From Pseudomonadota bacterium (lineage in GTDB: Bacteria; Pseudomonadota; Alphaproteobacteria; Rhizobiales; Aestuariivirgaceae): a stretch of 64,000 bases of DNA. Below the pieces are notes generated by a model, which saw nothing but the letters and a program-made list of their open reading frames with translations, did not search any database and was not told the DNA's origin. Within the stretch, counting starts at the first letter, position 1. Each line of letters starts with the position of its first letter. The stretch is taken from assembly GCA_963205315.1 (NCBI GenBank), contig CAUJIO010000103.1, positions 1 through 64,000 on the forward strand, read 5' to 3'. Made by a program: the position numbers and the translations under genes. Shown piece after piece: positions 8,298 to 17,144 of the stretch.

Positions 8298-8897
8298 TCA
8301 CGACTTGATATGCACCTGAAACTCACTGGTGCTGTTGCGGCTGGGATAGGGCTGCTCCGGAACAGCGACACCGAGATGGTGGCAGAGCGGCTCCCAACCA
8401 TCGCCCAAGCGAAAAACCAGCAGGCGCGAAGCGGGGATCGCGGCAATCACATTGCGCGCATTCTCTTCGTACGCCGCGATGGCCTTGGCGCGATCCGCCA
8501 TGCCTCCGCCAAAGACCTTGGCGGCAATGAGCGCCAGTCCCAGTGACTGCGGATCCGTGCTGTTGGCAATGCCGGGCAGCAGGGTCTTTTCGAAACTCTC
8601 CCACCAGCTTTCAGGCGAGCGATATGTGAGAATGACCGGTGCCTGCGGATAGGCGGCTGCAAGTTCCCGCCAATAATAGGCCGAGGGCCAGTCAACGCAT
8701 GAGTTATAGCCCTCGAACAGGCTTTCCCAATCCGGCGCTGCCCCTTGCACCAAAGCCCGCCAGCGCTGCTTCTGCGTTTCGTTCTGAATGACCTGGAACA
8801 TGTGGTGGCACGGCCCGAACCCGAGAATGGTCAAGGCCTCGCGCATTGAGTCCGTTCCGGTGCGCCCGAAACCTGCGCCGATCACTTTCAACGGCAT
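8298..8897 (-). CDS. Sulfotransferase-family protein
   Basis: 199 aa. Begins MPLKVIGAGFGRTGTDSM, a P-loop-like 5'-phosphosulfate loop (GFGRTGT), followed by the conserved LGFGPCHHM, a VDWPSAYYWREL segment and LTYRSPESWWESF (3'-phosphate-binding region). This is the small sulfotransferase family (Sulfotransfer_4-like) of about 200-230 residues found widely in proteobacteria, whose true donors and acceptors are mostly untested. A paralogue with the same landmarks lies at 23678-24313. Good GGAG-type ribosome-binding site before the ATG. Transcribed alone, towards the palindromic repeats. Confidence 0.85.
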   Translation of the reverse strand: MPLKVIGAGFGRTGTDSMREALTILGFGPCHHMFQVIQNETQKQRWRALVQGAAPDWESLFEGYNSCVDWPSAYYWRELAAAYPQAPVILTYRSPESWWESFEKTLLPGIANSTDPQSLGLALIAAKVFGGGMADRAKAIAAYEENARNVIAAIPASRLLVFRLGDGWEPLCHHLGVAVPEQPYPSRNSTSEFQVHIKS

Positions 8898-8977
8898 GTC
8901 TTTCCGCTCCCGCTAGCAATCACTGTGGAAAAGCATAGGCGCTACTTCAATGTTTTTCGGGTCACGCCGCGCTGATC

Positions 8978-9931
8978 TCAGCGCTGTGAGCCGTCGTCCT
9001 CGGCGCGGTGGCGGAACAGGCGGTCGGCGCGGGCCGCCAGCAAGGCCTTGCCGTCACGCGAGGACCAGTCATAGACGCCCTTGCCGGTCTTCAGACCGAA
9101 GTTTCCGGACTTGACCAGTTCGGCCACGGCATCGGGCGGAGCCTTGGCCGTGTCGAGGTCGGGCAACAGGAATTCGGCAAACTTGTGCATGATGTCGAGG
9201 CCGCCGAGTTCGGCACTTTCGATCGGCCCGGTGATCGAATAGCGGCGGCCCAGTGACAACTTGAACGACTGGTCGATGGCCTCGGCCGAGGCGATGCCGT
9301 TGGCCCACATCGACCACGCTTCGCGCAGCAGGGCAAATTGCAGCCGGTTGATGATGAAACCATCGACCTCCTTGTTCATCAGGGCCGGTGTCTGCCCCAC
9401 TGCCGTCATGATATCGCAGGCCCATCTGACAACCTCAGGCGCCGTATCGGGACCGCCGCAAACCTCGACGATGGGAATGAGCTGGGCCGGATAGATGAAG
9501 TGCATCGCCACGGCGCGCTCGGGGTGCTTCATCGCACCCGTCATGAGGCTGATCGGCTGTCCACTCGTCGAGCCCAACACGATGCCGGGGGCACAGATCG
9601 AGTCGAGCTTGCCAAAGATCTCGATCTGCAACGCGCGCACCGCCGGCACCGCCTCGATCACATGATCTGACTTGGCCGCGTCGGCGATGTCGAGACTGGT
9701 GCGAATGCGGGCGAACGTTGCATCAGCTTCGGCTTGTGATGACAGGCCGCGCTCAACAAAGGCATCGATGTTGCGGCGGATGGTGGCCATCGCCTTCTCG
9801 AGGCTTGCCGGATTGCGGCCAATCAGCGTCACGGATTTTCCGGCCCGGGCAAAGACCTGGGAGATGCCCTGACCCATCAGCCCGTTGCCGATGATTGCGA
9901 TGGCATTGACCGCATCAACCTGCTTCAACAT
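8978..9931 (-). CDS. 3-hydroxyacyl-CoA dehydrogenase, NAD-binding (short form)
   Basis: 317 aa from the ATG at 9931, which has AGGAG eight bases upstream; longer in-frame versions run into the upstream gene without support. The N-terminus AIAIIGNGLMGQGISQVFA is the NAD-binding Rossmann motif (GxGxMGxG). Then come HFIYPAQLIPIVEVCGG (His of the catalytic dyad region), MNKEVDGFIINRLQFALLREA and the C-terminal dimerisation domain with LGRRYSITGPIESAELGGLDIM. Stand-alone enzymes of this length act on hydroxyacyl-CoA or related substrates (3-hydroxybutyryl-CoA, L-carnitine or gulonate dehydrogenase relatives). Overlaps the 3' end of the GNAT gene by 17 nt, so the two are co-transcribed. Confidence 0.9.
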   Translation of the reverse strand: MLKQVDAVNAIAIIGNGLMGQGISQVFARAGKSVTLIGRNPASLEKAMATIRRNIDAFVERGLSSQAEADATFARIRTSLDIADAAKSDHVIEAVPAVRALQIEIFGKLDSICAPGIVLGSTSGQPISLMTGAMKHPERAVAMHFIYPAQLIPIVEVCGGPDTAPEVVRWACDIMTAVGQTPALMNKEVDGFIINRLQFALLREAWSMWANGIASAEAIDQSFKLSLGRRYSITGPIESAELGGLDIMHKFAEFLLPDLDTAKAPPDAVAELVKSGNFGLKTGKGVYDWSSRDGKALLAARADRLFRHRAEDDGSQR

Positions 9932-10403
9932 CCGGCGTCTCCTGAAGCTGTTTTCCAAACCAGTGATGAGCGTAGGGGTTGTCGCTGTAGCGCGCAATCT
10001 CGGCATATCCCGCACTGCGATAGAGCGCATGGGCCTCGGTCAGGACGCGGTTGGTGTCGAGGCGGACAGCCGTCAGTCCTGCGTCGCGCGCCGCCTGTTC
10101 GAGTACTTGCAGGATTCCCCTGGCAATTCCCCGGCCACGGGCGTGGGGTGCCACCCACATGCGCTTGAGCTCGCCCACGGATTGGTCCGCCCACTGCAGA
10201 AATCCGCATCCTGCGGGTACTCCGCCCAGCCAGGCCACGACGCATTTCACCTGCAGCGGCACGCCTTCGGCAGAACCAGAATAGGCAGCCGCATGGGGAT
10301 CGAAGCCACCATCGAACCGCTGGTCCAGTTCGCGATAATACGCGTCGAGGCAGCCGCGCGCGGCGCTGCCTCCGGGATCTTCCAGCCGGTATTCCACGTT
10401 CAT
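9915..10403 (-). CDS. GNAT-family N-acetyltransferase
   Basis: 162 aa from the ATG at 10403 (a GTG at 10430 is an alternative that adds nine residues). The acetyl-CoA-binding motif A is clear: LKRMWVAPHARGRGIARGIL (R/Q-x-x-G-x-G/A). Strand 5 and the C-terminal ALYRSAGYAEIARY (the Tyr general-acid region) are also present, as in single-domain GNATs. The substrate cannot be predicted. First gene of a two-gene unit with the hydroxyacyl-CoA dehydrogenase, divergent from the EamA transporter gene, with about 130 bp between them for the promoters. Confidence 0.85.
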   Translation of the reverse strand: MNVEYRLEDPGGSAARGCLDAYYRELDQRFDGGFDPHAAAYSGSAEGVPLQVKCVVAWLGGVPAGCGFLQWADQSVGELKRMWVAPHARGRGIARGILQVLEQAARDAGLTAVRLDTNRVLTEAHALYRSAGYAEIARYSDNPYAHHWFGKQLQETPDVEAG

Positions 10404-10534
10404 CCTGTCGGCCGGTCCTATCGCCTGCACTCCATGTCCAGAGCCTAACCAGAGCGCCAGATTTCAACAAGCATAAGGTCCATGCGGCGCCGCCGCTTGT
10501 GCCGATTTCGCGCCGCGGCTAGAGCAAGAGCATC

Positions 10535-11446
10535 ATGACGCAAGTGTCCGCCATCTCCGCTCCCACTCATCCTCATGCCGACTTCCGCCTCGGCATCGCG
10601 CTGGTGGCGGGTGCTGCTCTCACCTGGAGCTTCGGCGGAACAATCGCCCGCTTTCTCTCCGTCACCGATCCATGGACGGTGGTGTTCTGGCGGGCCAGTT
10701 TCTCGGCCGCGTTCCTGCTGCTTTTCATGCTGTGGCGTGACGGGCCAAAGGGCACCGTGACACTGTTCCGCAACATGGGCCTGCCAGGTTTGGGCGTTGC
10801 GGCGTGTTTCTGCGTCGCCTCGTCGGCCTTCGTCGTGGCGCTGCAATACACGACGGTGGCCAATATCCTGCTGACGCAAGCGGCGGCCCCGCTGTTCGCC
10901 GCCATCCTGGCGTGGATCGTGTTCCGTGAGCGGGTGAATGCTGCGACATGGATCGCCATTGCCGCCGTGATCTGCGGTGTCGGGATCATGGTGTCGTCGT
11001 CCTTCTCCGGAAAGGTCTCGCCCCTGGGCGATGGCCTGGCGCTGCTGATCACCGTGATGTTCTCGATTGCCATCGTGATCACAAGGCATTCGCCGCAGGT
11101 GCGGATGACGCCCGCCGTCTGTCTCGGCACCGCCGTTTCTGCCATCGCCGCCTCACAACTCGCCGCATCCTATGCCGTCAGCGCGGCGGACCTTGGCTGG
11201 TTGTTCCTGTTTGGCGCCATCAACCTCGGGATGGGACTGGCGATGTTCGTCACTGGTGCCCGGCTGGTTCCCGCGGCATTGGCCGCTCTGGTCAGCACGC
11301 TCGAACCGGTGCTCGGCCCCATCTGGGTCTGGCTCATTCACGCGGAAGTGCCGGGCTCGCGCACCATCATCGGCGGCGCCATCGTCTTCGCAGCCCTGCT
11401 GATCCACATCCTCACCGACTGGCAGCGCCAGCGGAAGGCCGGCTAA
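10535..11446 (+). CDS. DMT-superfamily transporter (EamA, two repeats)
   Basis: 303 aa with ten predicted membrane helices in two EamA repeats, starting at about residue 19 (LGIALVAGAALTWSFGGTIA) and residue 163 (PLGDGLALLITVMFSIAIVI). The late helix pair TLEPVLGPIWVWLIHAEVP followed by GGAIVFAALLIHI is the usual EamA ending. Likely a drug/metabolite exporter of the inner membrane; substrate unknown. Its stop codon overlaps that of the convergent RTX gene by 4 nt, leaving no room for a dedicated terminator. Confidence 0.88.
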   Translation: MTQVSAISAPTHPHADFRLGIALVAGAALTWSFGGTIARFLSVTDPWTVVFWRASFSAAFLLLFMLWRDGPKGTVTLFRNMGLPGLGVAACFCVASSAFVVALQYTTVANILLTQAAAPLFAAILAWIVFRERVNAATWIAIAAVICGVGIMVSSSFSGKVSPLGDGLALLITVMFSIAIVITRHSPQVRMTPAVCLGTAVSAIAASQLAASYAVSAADLGWLFLFGAINLGMGLAMFVTGARLVPAALAALVSTLEPVLGPIWVWLIHAEVPGSRTIIGGAIVFAALLIHILTDWQRQRKAG

Positions 11447-13410
11447 AGGACGAAGTCCGCCGCTGTCAGCGCGCGTGTTCCCACCAGCACAATGGCAAAG
11501 TCGGCGCCAGGCAGGCCGTCGACATCACCCTCGATGATCGTGCTGCCGTTGTCGAAGCGAATATGCACCTGTCCAGCGCCCGTCAGCGCGGCCTCGCCGA
11601 CGAAGCTGAACGCATCATTGAAGATGCCGTCGGCAAAAGCATCGATACCCGAGAGGTCGATCTTATCCGTGCCGATCTCGAAATCACCGATCGTGTCGCG
11701 GCCCGCGGCCGTCACGGTTGAATCCTGGATCATCCGATAGACGAAACTGTCAGCACCATTGCCACCGGTCAGCTGATCGCGGCCCCGGTCACCGAAGATA
11801 TAGTCGTCACCGGCCGCGCCGCTCACATCGTCATTGCCCCAGCCCGCGAGGATCATGTCGTTGCCACCGCGGCCCAGCATCGTGTCATTGCCGTCTTCGT
11901 CCGCCAGATAATCGTGGCCGGCACCACCATCGACGAGGTCGTTGCCTACCCCGGCATTGATCAGATTGTTGCCGCCATCGCCGGTCAGCACGTCGTCGTT
12001 GGCAGAGCCGAAGAGGTTCTCGACGCCGAACAGTGTATCGCCCTCGGCGTCGCCGCCGCTGCCGATGCCAGTCACCAGGCTGACGGTCACGCCCTCGAAG
12101 GAGTCACCGTAGCTCGCAGTGTCGATCCCCGCGCCACCGTCGAGGATGTCGGCTCCGGCCTCGCCGATCAGCGAGTCATGATCGTCGCCACCCATCAGCG
12201 TGTCGCGGCCATTGCCGCCGAACAGCTGGTCGTTGTTGCCTTCGCCAAAGAGAAAATCGGCGCCATTCATGCCGAAGAGGTGATTGGCGGCAGTCGAACC
12301 ACGCAGATTGTCAACGAACGCGCTGCCGACGGCATTCTCGATCGACTCCAGGACGTCGCCCTGGGCATCGCCGAACAGGCCGACGCCGGTATCGAGGTCG
12401 ATATCGACACCCACGCCTGAGTCCGCGAATTCCGCCGTGTCGCGGCCGGAGCCGCCATCGAGAAAGTCCGCACCCGCTCCACCGCTCAATGCATCATCGT
12501 CATAGCCGCCATACAAGCGATCATCGCCGCCATTGCCCTGCAGCCAGTCGTTGCCACCGCGGCCTTCCAAGCGGTTTGCAGCGTCGTTCCCTTCGATGCT
12601 GTCATTGAAATTGCTGCCGGTGACAGTCTCGATATCGATCAGCGTGTCGTTGTCGTAGAGGCCATCGGTTGCAGTGCCGCCCGCCAGGCTGATTGTGAGG
12701 CCACGCACCGCATAAAGGTAGGACACAGTGTCGGTGCCGGCACCGCCCACCACATGATCATCGCCCTCGCCGCCGATCAGCGTGTCGTCGCCTTCGCCGC
12801 CAGCCATGATATCCCGGCCACCGCCGCCATACAGCGTGTCGAAGCCGTCCCAGCCAAAAAGATAGTCGTTGCCATTGCGGCCTTCGAGCGTGTTGTCCAC
12901 GCCGCTGCCGTGAATGATATCCTTGTACTCACTGCCAGTGGCATTCTCGATCGAGATCAGCGTGTCATTGTCGATGACGCCATCGCGATGACCTTCGGAA
13001 TAGCCATTCCCCAGATCGATTGTCACACCCTCGAAACGCGAACTCCAGCCACCGCCGGGGCGCGGCGACAGCAAGTGATTGCCGTAGTAGCGATAGTCCA
13101 CCGTATCGATGCCATCGCCACCATTGATCTTGTCGTCTCCGTAGTATCCCTTGATAAAATCATTGCCATTGCCGCCATTCATAGCGTCTGGTCCAAAGCT
13201 TCCAGACAGCATGTCATTGCCGTCTCCGGCGCTATAGACCGCACCGAGATAGTCGGTGCCCGCGGAATAAGTCGGTATCGTGCCGTCGAAGAATACCAGA
13301 TAGTCATCGCCCGGCGTGCCGAGAAAGATTACCGGGATCACCACGTCCTTGCGCGCCATTGTGTCGGTGGTGCCGAATGAACCGAATGCTGATGTGTCGC
13401 GCAACGCCAT
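11443..13410 (-). CDS. RTX (hemolysin-type calcium-binding) repeat protein, probably type I secreted
   Basis: 655 aa made almost entirely of glycine/aspartate nonapeptide repeats (GGxGxDxLx), for example GGNGNDFIKGYYGDDKINGG, arranged in five or so blocks separated by beta segments of the form VSLAGGTATDGLYDNDTLI. There is no Sec signal peptide. The C-terminus, FRIGTD-like DFEIGTDKIDLSGIDAF to the hydrophobic end ALTAADFVL, matches the M10-peptidase/serralysin C-terminal type I secretion signal. Ca2+-folded outside the cell. No catalytic domain is visible, so an adhesive or structural surface role is inferred. No type I secretion genes are adjacent. A smaller relative is at 29124-30206. Confidence 0.88.
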   Translation of the reverse strand: MALRDTSAFGSFGTTDTMARKDVVIPVIFLGTPGDDYLVFFDGTIPTYSAGTDYLGAVYSAGDGNDMLSGSFGPDAMNGGNGNDFIKGYYGDDKINGGDGIDTVDYRYYGNHLLSPRPGGGWSSRFEGVTIDLGNGYSEGHRDGVIDNDTLISIENATGSEYKDIIHGSGVDNTLEGRNGNDYLFGWDGFDTLYGGGGRDIMAGGEGDDTLIGGEGDDHVVGGAGTDTVSYLYAVRGLTISLAGGTATDGLYDNDTLIDIETVTGSNFNDSIEGNDAANRLEGRGGNDWLQGNGGDDRLYGGYDDDALSGGAGADFLDGGSGRDTAEFADSGVGVDIDLDTGVGLFGDAQGDVLESIENAVGSAFVDNLRGSTAANHLFGMNGADFLFGEGNNDQLFGGNGRDTLMGGDDHDSLIGEAGADILDGGAGIDTASYGDSFEGVTVSLVTGIGSGGDAEGDTLFGVENLFGSANDDVLTGDGGNNLINAGVGNDLVDGGAGHDYLADEDGNDTMLGRGGNDMILAGWGNDDVSGAAGDDYIFGDRGRDQLTGGNGADSFVYRMIQDSTVTAAGRDTIGDFEIGTDKIDLSGIDAFADGIFNDAFSFVGEAALTGAGQVHIRFDNGSTIIEGDVDGLPGADFAIVLVGTRALTAADFVL

Positions 13411-13500
13411 GACACCGCCCTTTCCCGAACCGCAATAAGTATGACGAAATCATGTCAGGTAATTTATGAGCGCCGCCTGAAGCCGGTGTTCATGGGCCAT

Positions 13501-14334
13501 TCATGCGAGGGCAGCGAGAGCATCCTCATACCAGTCCCAGGCCTTTACCGTCTGGGCATTCTCGACCACATGCACGCGCCGTTTGAATACGGGCGCATCG
13601 GGAACGGCGTGCAACGCGCCCGTCTGCAGATGTTGCAACACATGGCGGCGCGGCAAGTAGCCCGAACCGCCGTTGCGCAGGATGTGATCGCGCGCCCAGT
13701 CGGATGACGCGATCACGAGGGCAGATGTCACATCGCCGGGGTAAGCAGCGGCGTGCTGCCTTCGGAACTCTTCGCCGTGATCGACATAGACATAGGTGCT
13801 GTCGAGCAGCGGCGATGACATAAGGTCGGGCGACACGAGAATGAGATCGTCATCGCAGAGCACGCGGCTGGCGAATTTGTCGCCGCCCTGCGGCGCAAAG
13901 CAGAAGGCGATGTCGACCAGGCCTATGGCCAGCCAGCGATCGATCATGCGCTGCTCGCCCGGCCAGAAGGCCAACGCCACGCCCGGGCATTCGCGCCGTA
14001 CGTGGTCCAGAAAGCGCTGGCCCAGTCCCTGCCACAGGTCAAAATCGAGCCCGACGTTGCAGACGCCGTCGAAGCCCTTGGGCAGCGAGACTTCCGAACG
14101 CGCCTGCCCCCAGAGCTGCACCATCAGTTCGGCATAACGCTTGAACTTGAAACCGGGCGAGGTCAGCTCGGCGCCCGACTTGTGACGATGCAACAATTTC
14201 TGACCAATCTCGTCCTCGAGACCATTGATGCGGGCGGTGACGGTCGATGGCGTGACGTTCAGGCGGCGCGCCGCTGTCACCAGGCTGCCGCTGTCGACCA
14301 CTTCCAGAAACGTGCGCAGCTCATCGAGATTCAT
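13501..14334 (-). CDS. LysR-family transcriptional regulator of the monooxygenase operon
   Basis: 277 aa. The N-terminal winged helix-turn-helix is standard: LDELRTFLEVVDSGSLVTAARRLNVTPSTVTARINGLEDEIG. The effector-binding domain follows from about residue 90. It is slightly shorter than typical LysR proteins (about 290-300 aa). It is divergent from the luciferase-like monooxygenase gene, the classical arrangement for a LysR activator of an adjacent catabolic operon. A perfect 15-bp palindrome sits 11 bp upstream of its start codon. The ligand is not known. Confidence 0.9.
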   Translation of the reverse strand: MNLDELRTFLEVVDSGSLVTAARRLNVTPSTVTARINGLEDEIGQKLLHRHKSGAELTSPGFKFKRYAELMVQLWGQARSEVSLPKGFDGVCNVGLDFDLWQGLGQRFLDHVRRECPGVALAFWPGEQRMIDRWLAIGLVDIAFCFAPQGGDKFASRVLCDDDLILVSPDLMSSPLLDSTYVYVDHGEEFRRQHAAAYPGDVTSALVIASSDWARDHILRNGGSGYLPRRHVLQHLQTGALHAVPDAPVFKRRVHVVENAQTVKAWDWYEDALAALA

Positions 14335-14344
14335 CTGTTCTCAA

Positions 14345-14359
14345 TTCGAATAATTCGAA
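14345..14359. promoter_or_regulatory. Perfect LysR-type operator palindrome
   Basis: TTCGAAT-A-ATTCGAA is a perfect 15-bp inverted repeat containing the T-N11-A core of LysR sites. It lies between the divergent LysR gene and the monooxygenase gene, 11 bp from the LysR start codon, fitting autorepression plus activation of the rightward operon. Confidence 0.65.
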
Positions 14360-14440
14360 CATAATGCCAAAAAACTTTCGATATTCAAATGCAATATGCT
14401 CTGCCAGTCTGCCCGCTCTTTCAGACACGGGGAATGCACC

Positions 14441-15466
14441 ATGGATTTCGTCCACTTCCTGTCCAGCCACATGCTGGATCCGGGCATCGGCGGCAAGCGC
14501 CTGTACAAAAGCGTGGTGGCGCAGGCGCTGCATGCGGAGAAGCTCGGCTATCGCGGTGTCGCCATTCCCGAGCACCATCTGCTCAACATCCTGCTCATCC
14601 CCTCGCCGCTGCAGATGGCGGTCAAGATTGCCGCCCATACCAGCCACATCAAGCTGATTACGTCGGTCTGCCAGCTGCCCATCCGCGACATGCGGGTGTT
14701 TGCCGGCGAAGTGGTCCAGGCCCAGGCGCTGTGCGACGGCCGCCTGATGCTGGGCGTCGGCAAGGGTGCCTTTGGATTTGAGACGGGGCGGATCGGCGTT
14801 GCCATCGAGGACACCAAGGTTCTGTTCGAGGAAGACCTGAAGCTGCTCCAAGCCCTGCTCACGCAGGAGGAAGTCTCGTGGAATTCGCCGCGCTACAGGT
14901 TCGAACCGCTGACCATCATGCCGCGCCCGGAAGATCCGATTCCGCTGATGGCGGCGGTGATGAATCCCGTCGGCATCGAGGCCGCGGCCAGGGCCGGCTA
15001 TCACGTGCAGACGACGCCGCTTGGCGGCAGCCACCAGCAGCTGCTGGATCAGGTCAATGCCTTCCGGCGCGGCAAGTCGGCGGCGGACAATGCGCACGAC
15101 ACGCGGCTCAGCCTGCAACGCGGCATGTTCCTCGTGAACAATGACAAGGACCGCCAACACATCGCCCAATTGGCACACACCTACTACAAGAGCTTTGACA
15201 ATGTGTTCGGCGGCGCGGGCATCGTCGACAAGGGCATCATACGTCCCCTGCCCCGCGCGCAGACGGTGGACGAGCTTGCCTCGAACCTGCTGCTCTGCGG
15301 CAAGACCGAAATGATCGACCGGCTGTCGGTCTATGCCGACCTCGGCATCGACGAGGTGCTGACGACGTCGAACTTCGGCCAGGCAGAGTCGATGACCCTC
15401 GACATGATGAGTCAATTCGCCGAAGAGGTCATGCCGCATCTCACCGGCTACAGGAAGGCCGCCTAG
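14441..15466 (+). CDS. LLM-class flavin-dependent monooxygenase (bacterial luciferase-like)
   Basis: 341 aa from the ATG at 14441 (MDFVHFLSSHMLDP), preceded by GGGGA. TIM-barrel luciferase-like fold: early strand, EHHLLN(I)L segment (AIPEHHLL, the conserved EHH of this class), QLPIRDMRVFAGEVVQAQAL and the RLMLGVGKGAFGFE flavin-binding glycine loop. Such enzymes use reduced FMN and O2 to oxidise aldehydes, sulfonates, ketones or amines. First gene of a three-gene operon with a 4-oxalocrotonate tautomerase-like protein and an alpha/beta hydrolase, under the divergent LysR gene; together they look like a ring- or chain-degradation pathway. No flavin reductase gene is adjacent. Substrate unknown. 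Confidence 0.88.
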   Translation: MDFVHFLSSHMLDPGIGGKRLYKSVVAQALHAEKLGYRGVAIPEHHLLNILLIPSPLQMAVKIAAHTSHIKLITSVCQLPIRDMRVFAGEVVQAQALCDGRLMLGVGKGAFGFETGRIGVAIEDTKVLFEEDLKLLQALLTQEEVSWNSPRYRFEPLTIMPRPEDPIPLMAAVMNPVGIEAAARAGYHVQTTPLGGSHQQLLDQVNAFRRGKSAADNAHDTRLSLQRGMFLVNNDKDRQHIAQLAHTYYKSFDNVFGGAGIVDKGIIRPLPRAQTVDELASNLLLCGKTEMIDRLSVYADLGIDEVLTTSNFGQAESMTLDMMSQFAEEVMPHLTGYRKAA

Positions 15467-15509
15467 CGCCGGCCCAAACAGTCACGACAACGCAAGAGGA
15501 ATCACAGGC

Positions 15510-15710
15510 ATGCCCATCATCCGGGTTGAAATGTTCAAGGGCCGCAGCGCCGAGCAGAAGAAGAAGATCGCGAAGGAACTGGTCGACGGGTTCATCCGCG
15601 GCGCCGGCGGCGGCAAGCCCGAATCCTTCAACATCGTGTTTGTCGATGTCGACAAGCAGGACTGGGCGGTTGGCTATGACATGATGAACGAAAAATATCC
15701 GGACAAGTGA
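15510..15710 (+). CDS. 4-oxalocrotonate tautomerase-family protein
   Basis: 66 aa, the normal size for the 4-OT family. After removal of Met1 the N-terminal residue is Pro (MPIIRVEMFKG), the catalytic base of this family; the beta-alpha-beta pattern with RSAEQKKKIAKELVDGF follows. Converts enol to keto (or keto to conjugated) acids in catabolic pathways. GAGGAA ribosome-binding site before the ATG. One base separates its stop codon from the hydrolase start, so the pair is co-translated. Confidence 0.88.
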   Translation: MPIIRVEMFKGRSAEQKKKIAKELVDGFIRGAGGGKPESFNIVFVDVDKQDWAVGYDMMNEKYPDK

Positions 15711-15711
15711 C

Positions 15712-16494
15712 ATGACCACGCCCATCCGTTCGGCCTTCTCGGTGGAGGGTGAGGGCGAGCCCTTGTTCCTCATTCACGGCATCGGCGCGTCGCGTGCGTC
15801 GTTTGCCGGGCTCGTGCCGTTTCTCCGGAACGACTTCCGCTGCATCTCATACGACCTGCGCGGCCACGGTGTGTCGCCGAAGCAGGCACCGCCCTATACG
15901 CTCGACGATCTGGTCGAGGATCTGGAAGCGCTGCGCAAGGAACTTGGCATCGGCAAAGCGCATTTCGCCGGTCATTCGCTGGGTGGCATGATCGGCCCGG
16001 CCTACGCGCGGAAATATCCGCAGCACGTGCTGACACTCGGGCTCTATTCCACCGCCGCCTTCCGCACCGAGGACGACAGCGCCAAGGTCAAGGGTGTCGT
16101 CGCCGCAATGCGGACGAAAGGCATCCCGCAGGTTCTCGAGGCCTTGAAGGACCGCTGGTTCACGCCGGAATTCGCGGCGGTGAAACCCGAGGTCATCGCG
16201 CGGCGCATGCAGCAGGTCATCGACACCGACCCGGACGTCTTCCTGTCGGTCTTCGATATCTATGCGGAAACCGAAATGGCACCGTGGCTGCATGAGGTGA
16301 CGCATCCCTGCCTGGTGCTCACTGGCGAAAACGACGGCGGCTGCAATCCGCGCCTCAACAGGCTTATTGCCGAGGCGCTGCCGGATTCAGAACTGGTGAT
16401 CCTGCCGGTGCTGCGTCACGCCATCCTGCTCGAGGCTGCTGACAAGGTAGCGCCGCCCGTTCTTGAATTCCTCAGGCGGCACAAGCGGCTCTAG
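15712..16494 (+). CDS. Alpha/beta-fold hydrolase (3-oxoadipate enol-lactonase-like)
   Basis: 260 aa. Catalytic triad visible: nucleophile Ser89 in GHSLGG, acid Asp208 in TGENDGG and His236 in VLRHAIL. The oxyanion HGIGASR loop is near residue 22. Length and motif spacing match the PcaD/meta-cleavage hydrolase group. Third gene of the monooxygenase-tautomerase-hydrolase operon; probably cleaves an ester, enol-lactone or C-C bond in the product of the first two enzymes. Ends shortly before a convergent small gene. Confidence 0.88.
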   Translation: MTTPIRSAFSVEGEGEPLFLIHGIGASRASFAGLVPFLRNDFRCISYDLRGHGVSPKQAPPYTLDDLVEDLEALRKELGIGKAHFAGHSLGGMIGPAYARKYPQHVLTLGLYSTAAFRTEDDSAKVKGVVAAMRTKGIPQVLEALKDRWFTPEFAAVKPEVIARRMQQVIDTDPDVFLSVFDIYAETEMAPWLHEVTHPCLVLTGENDGGCNPRLNRLIAEALPDSELVILPVLRHAILLEAADKVAPPVLEFLRRHKRL

Positions 16495-16512
16495 ATTGAC
16501 CCGCGGTCTGCC

Positions 16513-16836
16513 TCAGGAGGCGCGGCAATTGGCATAGGCGCGGCGATAGACGCGGCGCCAATGTTCGCTTGTACCGGCGGCGCCCACCATGGTGCCGCCG
16601 ACACCGCCGATGAGCGCACCCTTGCCGGCACCACTCTTGCCGTCGATCACACCGCCCAGAATGGCGCCACCAACCGCACCGACGATCGTTCCGGCAATGA
16701 CGTCGCCAGCATTTGCCCGGCGATTTGCCACGTCCTCGGCATAACGCTTGCAGAACGCCTTACCCCGGGCTTCGGCCGGACTCACGGCGGCAGCGGTGGA
16801 AAAGCAGATCAGCAGAATGATGGCAGCATGTTTCAT
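16513..16836 (-). CDS. Small exported glycine-zipper protein
   Basis: 107 aa from the ATG at 16836 (MKHAAIILLICFSTAAAVSPAEA, a clean signal peptide); an earlier in-frame start at 16872 would bury the signal. The core is a glycine zipper: GDVIAGTIVGAVGGAILGGV followed by GAGKGALIGGVGGTMVGAA, two amphipathic membrane-inserting segments as in the YMGG/glycine-zipper outer-membrane proteins. Two Cys residues, one near each end of the mature part. Envelope-associated function unknown. Convergent with the hydrolase gene. Confidence 0.72.
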   Translation of the reverse strand: MKHAAIILLICFSTAAAVSPAEARGKAFCKRYAEDVANRRANAGDVIAGTIVGAVGGAILGGVIDGKSGAGKGALIGGVGGTMVGAAGTSEHWRRVYRRAYANCRAS

Positions 16837-17031
16837 TGCAACTTGGGGGTCCGGTACAGGCATTCGTGGCAAAAATTTAATGTGCCATTATGGCATCAAT
16901 TGGATCGGGATGCACGTCCACACATGCGGCGTCTTCCGCTGGCCTGCGGTCTGGGTTAATCAGAGGCGTTCCGCCGATGCTTGGGAACTGGGGAGATTCG
17001 GGTGATGGGCCTCACGAAAGGCAACCGGGAC

Positions 17032-17069
17032 GCGGCAAATGAAAATCAGGATTGTCTCGAATTTGCCGC
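17032..17069. repeat. Inverted repeat upstream of the GNAT gene
   Basis: Perfect 9-bp arms GCGGCAAAT (17032-17040) and ATTTGCCGC (17061-17069) separated by 20 bp, in the 308-bp gap between the glycine-zipper gene and the GNAT gene. No T tract, so an operator is as likely as a hairpin. I saw no gene in this gap. Confidence 0.35.
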
Positions 17070-17144
17070 CGCATTTGGGTCATGGTTTCATGACTTTCTG
17101 CCACATTGCACCGCGCGCGCACGCGGATTGAAGGAGACAGCAGC

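Noticed and set aside
11500-13400. Periodic GC-rich repeats that could be read as a DNA array
   Set aside because: They encode RTX nonapeptides in a single long frame.
14897-14915. GGTTCGAAC string reminiscent of a tRNA T-arm
   Set aside because: Lies inside the monooxygenase coding frame and no cloverleaf can be built around it.
14321-15439. 372-codon minus-strand frame
   Set aside because: Antisense to the monooxygenase gene, which has family motifs and a good start.
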